Source: Glaesserella sp041814905 (lineage in GTDB: Bacteria > Pseudomonadota > Gammaproteobacteria > Enterobacterales > Pasteurellaceae). Taken from it: a stretch of DNA of 24,904 bases. Position numbers and translations under genes: made by a program. The stretch is from assembly GCF_041814905.1 (NCBI RefSeq), contig NZ_JBGXYA010000050.1, forward strand, positions 1 to 24,904, read 5' to 3'. The stretch's first letter is position 1, and each line of letters begins with the position of its first letter. Shown one piece after another: positions 7,999 through 14,728 of this stretch. The notes under the pieces were generated by a model. It did not search any database and was not told the origin of the DNA. It was given only the letters and a program-made list of their open reading frames with translations.

Positions 7999-9276
7999 TT
8001 ACATCTCTCCAAAAATACTTTGCAACTCTTTACTTAAGTTAAATACTTGTGCATTTTGATAAACTGCAGAGCGTGTTAATAAACCGTGACAAATAAATTC
8101 ACCAATGATTTTTCCTTTCTCATTTCGATATTTACTCGGTTGATAAGAAAATATATCCTGTAACACGATCTGACCATTTTCCATTCCCATTACCTCCGTA
8201 ATATTCATGACTTTTCTTGAACCGTCATTTAAACGGGAAGCTTGAATAATAATATTCACTGCAGATGAAATATTACGGCGAATAGCTTCTAAAGGTAGAG
8301 ATGCATTTGACATCATTACCATAGCTTCTAAACGGGCCGTTGCATCTCTAGGACTATTAGCGTGGAGAGTTGACATTGAACCATCATGGCCAGTATTCAT
8401 TGCTTGTAACATTTGGAACGCTTCTGCACCACGACACTCACCGACGATAATTCGTTCCGGACGCATACGTAATGCATTGATTACTAAATCCTGCATCGAG
8501 ATTTCACCTGTTTTTTCTACACCGGCTAAACGGGTTTCTAAGCGCACCACGTGTGGTTGTTCCAGACGTAATTCAGCGGTATCTTCTAAAGTCAATACAC
8601 GCTCAGTAGGAGAAATATAACTGGACAAGGCATTAAGTAAGGTTGTTTTCCCTGAACCAGTACCACCAGAAACAATAATATTGACTCGTGAACGTGCCGC
8701 AATAATTAAGAAGTTGGCCATTTCTAGAGTCATGGAACCAAAGTTAACCAATTCTTGTAATGACTTTTTCGACTTACTAAACTTACGTATAGAAATTGAG
8801 GTACCGTCTAAAGCAATAGGATGAATAACTACGTTTAAACGGCTACCATCCGGAAGACGTGAGTCTACTAAAGGCATACTGTCATCGATACGACGACCTA
8901 CTTTAGCAACAAGCCTTTTAGCTATATCTGTCAGTTGTTCATTGTTAATAAAGGTTTTATTTGTTTTTTCCAAGATACCGGCACGTTCAACCCAGATATT
9001 ATCCGGACCGTTAACTAAGATATCGTTGATTCCATCATCTTCCATTAGTTCACGTAACGGACCATAACCACCGATTTCATCAGCAATAGTTTCAGCCATC
9101 ACTAATGTATCAGCAGATGTGATATAGATATTATTAACCGCAGCAATACGGTTAACATTTTGAATCAACTCTTCAATGAGCCTTGATCTCTCATCTTGGA
9201 CTTCATCAAGTTTTTCTACATCAAGATTGCTTAATACTTCATTCCTGAAAAAAACCTGTTGTTCTTTACTTAACAT
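7999..9276 (-). CDS. tadA: TadA, secretion ATPase (CpaF/VirB11-like)
   Basis: The 425-residue cytoplasmic hexameric ATPase that energises Flp pilus assembly. All catalytic motifs of the type II/IV secretion ATPase family are present: Walker A GGTGSGKT at about 204-211, the Asp box TLEDTAEL near 229-236, Walker B in RIIVGECRGAEA near 275-284, and the His box GHDGSMSTLHAN near 296-307. The N-terminal domain (residues 1-170) carries the CpaF-type YGPLRELMEDDGINDILVNG block. Length is normal. It lies 28 bases after tadZ and directly precedes tadB. Confidence 0.97.
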   Translation of the reverse strand: MLSKEQQVFFRNEVLSNLDVEKLDEVQDERSRLIEELIQNVNRIAAVNNIYITSADTLVMAETIADEIGGYGPLRELMEDDGINDILVNGPDNIWVERAGILEKTNKTFINNEQLTDIAKRLVAKVGRRIDDSMPLVDSRLPDGSRLNVVIHPIALDGTSISIRKFSKSKKSLQELVNFGSMTLEMANFLIIAARSRVNIIVSGGTGSGKTTLLNALSSYISPTERVLTLEDTAELRLEQPHVVRLETRLAGVEKTGEISMQDLVINALRMRPERIIVGECRGAEAFQMLQAMNTGHDGSMSTLHANSPRDATARLEAMVMMSNASLPLEAIRRNISSAVNIIIQASRLNDGSRKVMNITEVMGMENGQIVLQDIFSYQPSKYRNEKGKIIGEFICHGLLTRSAVYQNAQVFNLSKELQSIFGEM

Positions 9277-9304
9277 AATTTATATTTAACCAAAGATTTA
9301 CTGA

Positions 9305-10414
9305 CTACTTGCCAAAGAGTGAAGAAAAGAAACTTTTTTTACTATTCTGCTTCTTACCTCGAGAAAGCATACCAATGACTCTCATCGCTAAAGTTTCAAT
9401 TTCTTCTTTACCATTTTTACCCAAATTAATGGATAAAACTTTATTACTGTCAGTGCTTTTTAAGAAAGGAATCACTGCATCAATCGGACTTTTAATGAGG
9501 TTCTCAATATCCGTTTTAACCATTAATTTAGAGGTTTCTAATTTGTTATCTGAAAGACAGATAAAAGTACGGATTGGTTTTCCTGTTGTACTACGAATAC
9601 GATCACATTCATCTAAAAACTGTTTAGCCACACGTAATGAACCAATACGACGCTCTACAACTAACACAAAGTTATTACTTTGCTCAATAACCTGAGAAAA
9701 ATCTTCTTTATTTACATTAAAGATAGGTTGATCATAAATAATAAAGTTATATTTGTTAGTTACTGCACTCGCCAGTTTACTCGGTTGCCCTTTGTATAAT
9801 CCTAAATGCTCGTTATATTCCACAACATCATTTTGTAGTTTCTTATCAAATAATAAATCAAGATCTTGAGAGCCGTTTGGTCCTTGGGCTAGTAGTACTG
9901 GAATTTTTTTACTGTTAGCAATAGCATTGGCTACATGAGAACTGATTAAACTAGAACCAATTCCACCTTTACAGCCCAAAATACTGATTTTGATTGTATG
10001 GCGAACTAATGGAATATTTACACCGGAAAGCACTTTCTCTACCATTTGCCCAACTTGGGACTCCGAATTAAAGTAGAGAATTCCTTCATGTAACAACTTT
10101 TGAGATAAAGAAATCGAGTCACTTTCTCCCAACACACAACACCAAACATTCTGCGGTATCATGCTATGGATATTATCCGTAATTACATGAATATTAGTCT
10201 CGCTTCCAATGTCTGCAATAACTCCTAGCGTTTCTTCTTCAGAAAATTCAACATCGTGAGCAATGAAAATATTACCATCGACAACCTCGACATTTTCTAA
10301 ACCACGCGTACGCAACATTTGAGCTACATCCATTCTGAGCTCTTCACGTTCGGATAAAACAATAATTTTACGTACGCTATCAATTACAACGCTGTCTTTA
10401 TCGAGTAATAGCAT
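9305..10414 (-). CDS. tadZ: TadZ, ParA/MinD-like localisation protein (CpaE family)
   Basis: A 369-residue CpaE/TadZ-type protein. Residues 1-130 resemble an atypical receiver domain (IIVLSEREELRMDVAQMLRTRGL start), and residues 140-345 a MinD/ParA-like ATPase domain. In A. actinomycetemcomitans TadZ goes to the cell pole and recruits the Tad apparatus. The deviant Walker A loop here reads CKGGIGSSLIS (residues 148-158): the signature Lys149 is kept, but the normal P-loop lysine of GK(T/S) is Ser154. Downstream, the QGPNGSQDLDLLF and YNFIIYDQP segments match the switch and Walker B regions. The gene sits 32 bases after rcpB. Assignment is strong; whether it hydrolyses ATP is doubtful. Confidence 0.92.
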   Translation of the reverse strand: MLLLDKDSVVIDSVRKIIVLSEREELRMDVAQMLRTRGLENVEVVDGNIFIAHDVEFSEEETLGVIADIGSETNIHVITDNIHSMIPQNVWCCVLGESDSISLSQKLLHEGILYFNSESQVGQMVEKVLSGVNIPLVRHTIKISILGCKGGIGSSLISSHVANAIANSKKIPVLLAQGPNGSQDLDLLFDKKLQNDVVEYNEHLGLYKGQPSKLASAVTNKYNFIIYDQPIFNVNKEDFSQVIEQSNNFVLVVERRIGSLRVAKQFLDECDRIRSTTGKPIRTFICLSDNKLETSKLMVKTDIENLIKSPIDAVIPFLKSTDSNKVLSINLGKNGKEEIETLAMRVIGMLSRGKKQNSKKSFFSSLFGK

Positions 10415-10446
10415 AAACTTAACCTTTTTATTTTATTGTTTAATAT

Positions 10447-10950
10447 TTAATTCTTTAATTGAATTTGTGAATTACTTTTTGTTGCACAAGGATTATATGG
10501 GTCGAAACTCATCATATCTTCCCCTGTATCCACTTTACAATTAAAGGCTCTCACTCCGATATGCTTAACTTCAACATATAATGGGTAAGAATCACGTTTC
10601 ATTTTGCTACGTTCTAAATGAATATTTTTTTTCTTGATATTTAACTTTACTAGTGCATCACGAATACGTTTAGCTACTTGTTCTGATGATTTATTAGTCC
10701 AAATAATATGTACTGTTTTGTCTCCATCGCTACCAATCTCACGAGCTACTCTTTTCGCCATATTTAAGCTTGAATCAGAAGAACTTTGTGCTAACACGTA
10801 GCGCTTAACCAGCACCTCTTTATTTTGAAGATAGGTACTGTTCGTTGGTTGTACCGGTTTATTATTTTCAGCTAATTCGCTACCGCTGATTGCAAAACTG
10901 TTTGAAGAAAAGAAACAGAATAACGAAAATAGTATGATTGACTTTCTCAT
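10447..10950 (-). CDS. rcpB: RcpB, outer-membrane-associated Tad secretion protein
   Basis: A 167-residue exported protein: a Sec signal peptide (MRKSIILFSLFCFFSSNSFA, cleavage predicted before ISGSE) followed by a soluble periplasmic body with two Cys near the C-terminus (FNCKV and NPCATK) that could pair. RcpB proteins are found only in Tad loci of Pasteurellaceae and relatives, and associate with the RcpA secretin in the outer membrane; the mechanism is unknown. The name rests mainly on size, signal peptide and its place between rcpA and tadZ. ATG overlaps the rcpA stop as ATGA, with a GGAGG ribosome site in the end of rcpA. Confidence 0.85.
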   Translation of the reverse strand: MRKSIILFSLFCFFSSNSFAISGSELAENNKPVQPTNSTYLQNKEVLVKRYVLAQSSSDSSLNMAKRVAREIGSDGDKTVHIIWTNKSSEQVAKRIRDALVKLNIKKKNIHLERSKMKRDSYPLYVEVKHIGVRAFNCKVDTGEDMMSFDPYNPCATKSNSQIQLKN

Positions 10951-12338
10951 TGAATAAATCCTCCATTTTTCAGGAAATTGCTTGTTAACGTTTTATGATA
11001 TACATCTTTTACAGATGTGGTATTAAAGAAACGTTCCATTGTTCCTGTTCTTTCAAAATTAGGATAGATAATATCATCACTATTAACCGGCTTCACTAAA
11101 TTCACTGTCGCAACAATAACAAGTTCTTTGCTTTCTCTTGATGAAGATGCACTTCGGAAAAGAGAACCTAATATAGGAATATCACCTAATATAGGGAATT
11201 TAGAAATTCCTTCTAAATCTTCTTTATTTAATAACCCGCCTAAAATAAAACTTTCACCGTTAGCTATTTCAAAGGTTGATTTTGAACGACGAGTGTTAAA
11301 ATAAGGAACAGACATAGTGTCGTAAGTATAGTTACCAGCAATAGTACTTACCTCTTGTGCTAAAACTAATCTAATACGATCATTCTTCTGTAATTTTGCC
11401 CCTACACCTAATTTCACACCAAAATCTTTATAAAGAATACTTAATTCACCATCGCTATTGCGTTGTGCGAATGGCACTTCACCACCAACTAAAATATCTG
11501 CAGTTTCTCCGGATAACATAGAGATATTCGGTTCTGAAAGGATTTTTCCATTACTTTGATCATCTAATGCATTGATAAAGAGATTTAAGTTATTTGCATT
11601 AACTAATGCTAAATTTGCTCCCCCACTACTAAAACTACCGGAGACACTAACATTTGCCAGATTTTTAAAGAAATTACCTTGTAAATTACTCCAGTTAATG
11701 CCTAACGCATCAGATAATTTCTTATTTACTTCTACAACAGTTAATTTAACGTTGATCAACGTATTTTCATCAATATTGGCATTATTAATTACACCTTCAT
11801 ATTCAAATTTATCAAGAAAAGGGACTTTTTCTTCTTTTCCATCACGATTTAAGGTTGTTTCAGTAACTTTCTTTGATGAACCTAACGCTTCACCAACAAT
11901 ACGATTAACTTCTTCGCTTTCTGCTTCAGATTTTGCTTTACCTTCAATGACGTAAGCTTTGCCAACTTTTTTAACTGACAAATCACTATTCGGAAAACGA
12001 ATATTTATTTGATTGTTAGTATCCGCAATATTATTGATTACCGTATTCACATTCACCATATCATTAGTAATTGGCGAACCATCTTCACCAAATGCTATTA
12101 CTTCAGATTTCCCTTCTGTTTTCGCATAAATCATGAAACTGTTGTCATCTAAAATTTCGTAATCCGCAACATTTGGTGAAGATACAAAAATTGTATCAAT
12201 CTTCTGTTTAGTGGTAATCAGCTTGGTTTGCCCTTGTTCCAAGTTAAATGTTGCAGCTAATGCAGCAGAAGATAGAACTAGCCCGAACACACTTAAAAAA
12301 GTGATATTTCTTGTTACTTTATTGACTTCAAACATCAT
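10947..12338 (-). CDS. rcpA: RcpA, outer-membrane secretin of the Tad pilus
   Basis: A 463-residue secretin (CpaC/GspD family) forming the outer-membrane pore for the Flp pilus. A signal peptide is predicted to end at SSAALA, about residue 28. The N-terminal domain (about residues 30-100) has the pilus-formation N-domain look (QGQTKLITTKQKIDTIFVSS). The C-terminal secretin core shows the expected blocks: SEPNISMLSGETADILVGGE, then FGVKLGVGAKL, FILGGLLNKEDLEG, FPILGDIPILGSLFRS, and ELVIVATVNLVKP near the end. One base separates it from rcpC. An AAGAGG ribosome site is well placed eight bases before the double ATG. Confidence 0.95.
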   Translation of the reverse strand: MMFEVNKVTRNITFLSVFGLVLSSAALAATFNLEQGQTKLITTKQKIDTIFVSSPNVADYEILDDNSFMIYAKTEGKSEVIAFGEDGSPITNDMVNVNTVINNIADTNNQINIRFPNSDLSVKKVGKAYVIEGKAKSEAESEEVNRIVGEALGSSKKVTETTLNRDGKEEKVPFLDKFEYEGVINNANIDENTLINVKLTVVEVNKKLSDALGINWSNLQGNFFKNLANVSVSGSFSSGGANLALVNANNLNLFINALDDQSNGKILSEPNISMLSGETADILVGGEVPFAQRNSDGELSILYKDFGVKLGVGAKLQKNDRIRLVLAQEVSTIAGNYTYDTMSVPYFNTRRSKSTFEIANGESFILGGLLNKEDLEGISKFPILGDIPILGSLFRSASSSRESKELVIVATVNLVKPVNSDDIIYPNFERTGTMERFFNTTSVKDVYHKTLTSNFLKNGGFIQ

Positions 12339-12339
12339 T

Positions 12340-13146
12340 TTATTGACCTCTTAATTCTCTAACGAATGTGCCACGGTGATTTGTTTTTTCTTCTTGATGA
12401 CTTGGCAACACAATTAATTTTGGTTTACTTTCTAACGAATAAAATTCTTTCACTTTCGCCGCGTTCACTTGAATACTCACATAGCCAAGATAATCATTTG
12501 TTTTAGTTACTGAATTTTGTGATTCGGTCACCTCATCTGTTTTAAATATCTTAACTTGTAATACTCTGAGATTATCCGCCAATTTAATTAAATTTAATTT
12601 ATCTGTATTTTTTCTGCTACTTGAGTCAGGCTGTTGGGTAAATACAGATACAAAATCGCCATGACGCAAAGTATCTAGAATATATTGTTCCGGCTCTCGA
12701 ATATAAACACGGAAAGCAACTTCTTGTTTCGGATCCAAACTTGAAATGAGGAAACGACTATCATCCGGTGAAATGATTGAGTTTTTGGTAATTAAAGATC
12801 CTGAGGTAAGATTCTCGGCAACCAAAAAACCTTGTAAAGAACCAGTTTCACTACGATTAATCAAATCGGTTAAATCTGATTGAACAAGTGGGCTGGTTTC
12901 TTCTACTTTCATTTGAGAAAGTGTGTAGTCATCTGCTTGTAGCAGAGTACCTTTGGTGAGATCCCTATTAGTTACAGCCGTTGCAACCAAAACTTCGATC
13001 ACTTTTTTCTCCTCTACCTTTTCAACCGGAGGAGGAGGCGGTGCCTGGGTCGTAGTTTCTTCACTTGACGATGGAAGTAAAAATAATCCTCCAACCCCAA
13101 TAACAAGGATAAGAATAGAGATAATAAAGAGTGCTCTATAGTTCAT
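12340..13146 (-). CDS. rcpC: RcpC, CpaB-family Tad pilus assembly protein
   Basis: A 268-residue protein anchored by one N-terminal helix (about residues 6-24), followed by a proline run (residues 36-40) with a charged linker, then a SAF/CpaB domain (EVLVATAVTNRDLTKGTLL around residues 51-69) and a C-terminal CpaB-like region. RcpC/CpaB proteins act in the periplasm with the RcpA secretin and are needed for Flp1 modification or pilus stability in A. actinomycetemcomitans. The start is supported by an AAGGG ribosome site eight bases upstream. It lies 50 bases after tadV and one base before rcpA. Confidence 0.92.
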   Translation of the reverse strand: MNYRALFIISILILVIGVGGLFLLPSSSEETTTQAPPPPPVEKVEEKKVIEVLVATAVTNRDLTKGTLLQADDYTLSQMKVEETSPLVQSDLTDLINRSETGSLQGFLVAENLTSGSLITKNSIISPDDSRFLISSLDPKQEVAFRVYIREPEQYILDTLRHGDFVSVFTQQPDSSSRKNTDKLNLIKLADNLRVLQVKIFKTDEVTESQNSVTKTNDYLGYVSIQVNAAKVKEFYSLESKPKLIVLPSHQEEKTNHRGTFVRELRGQ

Positions 13147-13196
13147 GTTTTAGCCCTTAGGTAAGATAAAATAGTAATGTCCTATTAAAATTATTT

Positions 13197-13628
13197 TTAT
13201 GCATAAAAAAATGCTAAATTGGTTAAAAAGCCGATACTGATTGCTACACCGTAAGGTAATCCGTTACGTTTAATAGACTCTCTGAAAAACAGCCATCCAA
13301 TTATGATCAATAATAAACCTGCAAATGAGGTAAAAAAGAAAAAAGGAATAATTTGCTCTGCCGAAATGGTTAACATTAGCACAGAAACTAGTTTGACATC
13401 GCCGGCACCGATAACCCCCAAAGTAAAGAGAATAAACCCTGCACATAAGGTCATGAGTGCGGAGAAGATAAAGATTTGTCCATGTGTCAACCACGCAAGT
13501 GGCAAAATAATAAAAAATAAAATAATAATAATGTTATTGCTAATAATTCTTGAGCAAATATCCGTCCATGAAAGTCTTATTAGCAATAAGATTATAAGAA
13601 TATATAAACAAAAAATAAGAAAATCCAT
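13197..13628 (-). CDS. tadV: TadV, prepilin peptidase (A24 aspartic protease)
   Basis: A 143-residue polytopic membrane protease that trims Flp prepilins and the TadE/TadF pseudopilins. It has both catalytic aspartates: Asp23 in RLSWTDICSRIISN and Asp77 in the hallmark GAGDVKL. It lacks the N-terminal cytoplasmic methyltransferase domain of type IV pilin peptidases such as PilD, as expected for the short Tad/Cpa subfamily. Hydrophobic helices cover nearly the whole length. It lies 15 bases after flp2. The ribosome site is weak, so translation may depend on flp2. Confidence 0.95.
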   Translation of the reverse strand: MDFLIFCLYILIILLLIRLSWTDICSRIISNNIIIILFFIILPLAWLTHGQIFIFSALMTLCAGFILFTLGVIGAGDVKLVSVLMLTISAEQIIPFFFFTSFAGLLLIIIGWLFFRESIKRNGLPYGVAISIGFLTNLAFFYA

Positions 13629-13643
13629 TAATTAATTTCTACG

Positions 13644-13838
13644 CTAAGAAACAGCACTCGTTATCATTCTTTTAAGCTCGATAAATTTAGATTGAATTCC
13701 TGTGCTAATCCCTTGCTCTCCATAAACAGTAAAACCAATTACAACAGCGACAACAACAAGAATTAAACCATACTCAACTGTTGTTGCTCCTTTTTTATTT
13801 TGTAAAAAATAAAAAATAAAATTTATAATCTTATCCAT
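13644..13838 (-). CDS. flp2: Flp2, Flp-family prepilin
   Basis: A 64-residue prepilin from ATG 13838. The peptidase site NKKG/ATTVEYGL has Glu and Tyr at +5 and +6, followed by the hydrophobic Flp helix (ILVVVAVVIGFTVYG) and a short amphipathic tail. Flp2 is the second pilin paralogue in Pasteurellaceae tad loci; in A. actinomycetemcomitans it is not essential for fibrils. The frame is open for 11 more codons to a GTG at 13871, but those codons lie within the palindrome at 13859-13888, so ATG is preferred even though no good ribosome site precedes it. Confidence 0.9.
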   Translation of the reverse strand: MDKIINFIFYFLQNKKGATTVEYGLILVVVAVVIGFTVYGEQGISTGIQSKFIELKRMITSAVS

Positions 13839-13858
13839 TTTATTGTGTTTATTATTAC

Positions 13859-13888
13859 GATATCTATCCACTGAAGTGGATAGATATC
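13859..13888. repeat. Perfect 30-base palindrome between flp1 and flp2
   Basis: Two 14-base arms (GATATCTATCCACT and AGTGGATAGATATC) match perfectly around two central bases. In the minus-strand transcript this folds into a 13-bp hairpin with a UUCA loop, 32 bases after the flp1 stop. No U-tract follows, so it is not a typical intrinsic terminator. A likely role, inferred, is a 3'-end stabiliser or processing stop that lets the major pilin mRNA accumulate above the rest of the operon. Confidence 0.85.
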
Positions 13889-13920
13889 AATTATTATAAT
13901 TTAAATGTTGTTAGCTATTA

Positions 13921-14190
13921 TCAACCACCACTAGCACCAGTACCAGTACCACTAGCACCAGTATCACCAAATGTCGGTGCTGCTGTATTTACACTGTTGG
14001 TTAAAGCCTCAAATTTAGCCTTGATTGCATTTAAGAAACTATCGTTACCATAAAATGCATATACGATTAATGCGGCCATAGCCACGGCAATCAAACCGTA
14101 TTCAATTGCAGTAACACCTTTCTCATCTTTTTTGAAGTTACGGAAAGCTTCTGTCATTGCGATATATGCTTTAGTTGTCAAGTTAAACAT
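13921..14190 (-). CDS. flp1: Flp1, major Flp pilin (prepilin)
   Basis: First gene of the tad operon: an 89-residue prepilin from ATG 14190, which has GGAG eight bases upstream. ATGs at 14202 and 14223 in the same frame are less well placed. The leader ends KKDEKG/VTAIEYGL, with Glu and Tyr at +5 and +6, so TadV should leave a mature pilin of 64 residues. The hydrophobic helix (IAVAMAALIVYAFYG) is standard. The C-terminus is unusual: after NTAAPTFGD comes a Gly/Ser/Thr/Ala tail encoded by a 21-base tandem repeat. Flp1 forms the bulk of the bundled fibrils used in surface adherence and biofilm. Confidence 0.95.
   Translation of the reverse strand: MFNLTTKAYIAMTEAFRNFKKDEKGVTAIEYGLIAVAMAALIVYAFYGNDSFLNAIKAKFEALTNSVNTAAPTFGDTGASGTGTGASGG
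13927..13963. repeat. 21-base-period tandem repeat in the flp1 3' end
   Basis: ACCACTAGCACCAGTA occurs exactly at 13927-13942 and 13948-13963. The period is 21 bases, or seven codons, so it encodes a repeated TGAS-G motif in the Flp1 tail without breaking the frame. It is the kind of repeat that can gain or lose units by slippage. Confidence 0.85.
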
Positions 14191-14248
14191 GTTTTTCTCC
14201 ATTGAAGTCCATTTTCTGGACATTAAGTTAAAGTAAGTAAAATGATTA

Positions 14249-14278
14249 TGAACCTACCACTCCAACTGGTAGGTGTTC
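14249..14278 (-). promoter_or_regulatory. Inverted repeat in the flp1 leader
   Basis: ACCTACCA (14252-14259) pairs with TGGTAGGT (14267-14274), extended by GAA/TTC across a one-base bulge. It lies about 60 bases upstream of the flp1 ATG and just downstream of the candidate -10 box, so it would be at the very 5' end of the operon mRNA, or act as a repressor-type operator. Both roles are inferred. Confidence 0.5.
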
Positions 14279-14280
14279 AC

Positions 14281-14308
14281 ATTTTAGATTGTATGGTGTA
14301 GAAGACAA
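14281..14308 (-). promoter_or_regulatory. Candidate promoter of the flp-tad operon
   Basis: On the minus strand, TTGTCT (14303-14308) and TAAAAT (14281-14286) are separated by 16 bases and resemble sigma-70 -35 and -10 boxes. The predicted start near 14274 would give a leader of about 84 bases. The region is AT-rich, so alternative boxes exist, for example TACAAT a few bases upstream of the chosen -10. Confidence 0.35.
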
Positions 14309-14728
14309 TACTTTACCGACGGCTAAATATTTCAGCTAAATGACTTACAATTATTTACAATTATTCATTAGAGGAATGCTACAGATGGTTTAGTTATGAA
14401 CGAAAGGAGTGTTTTATAGATTTGAAATAAGAATATAAAAATACGCCTATTTAAAAACCTTATAAAACATGTAGTTACAAAACAATAGTATTTGAAAATG
14501 GATTAGATTGTCATTTTTTATCAATAGCTCCAAATATGGAGCTGCATTAAAGCGAGTAAAAAAAGCTCTTTTATTTACATTTTTTTACAATTCGAATGTG
14601 ACAGCTAAATCGGGTTAGCAACATAATTTTGTATATTCGCTATGATTTTTATAGAAAATTCGTGATCAATATTAGTCAAAAAGCACCACAAATCATCTTT
14701 GCCATTCATGATGCACTATACAATTCCA
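14309..14728. other. AT-rich non-coding stretch between glpC and the flp promoter
   Basis: No credible gene is seen here. It contains a 10-base tandem repeat, TTACAATTAT twice (14345-14364), a third TTACAATT at 14585-14592, GCTAAAT at 14322, 14335 and 14604, and a small inverted repeat AGCTCC/GGAGCT (14526-14543). No clear terminator with a T-tract follows glpC, so some glpABC transcripts may run toward the tad operon. The stretch probably holds upstream control sites for flp. Confidence 0.6.

Noticed and set aside
13839..13871. Upstream GTG start of flp2
   Set aside because: It would begin inside the loop of the perfect palindrome and give an unusually long prepilin leader.
14526..14543. 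Inverted repeat AGCTCC/GGAGCT as a glpC terminator
   Set aside because: The stem is only six bases, there is no T-run on either strand, and it lies about 185 bases after glpC.
14594..14612. CRP site upstream of flp (AATGTGACAGCTAAATCGG)
   Set aside because: Only the TGTGA half matches; the second half site is absent.
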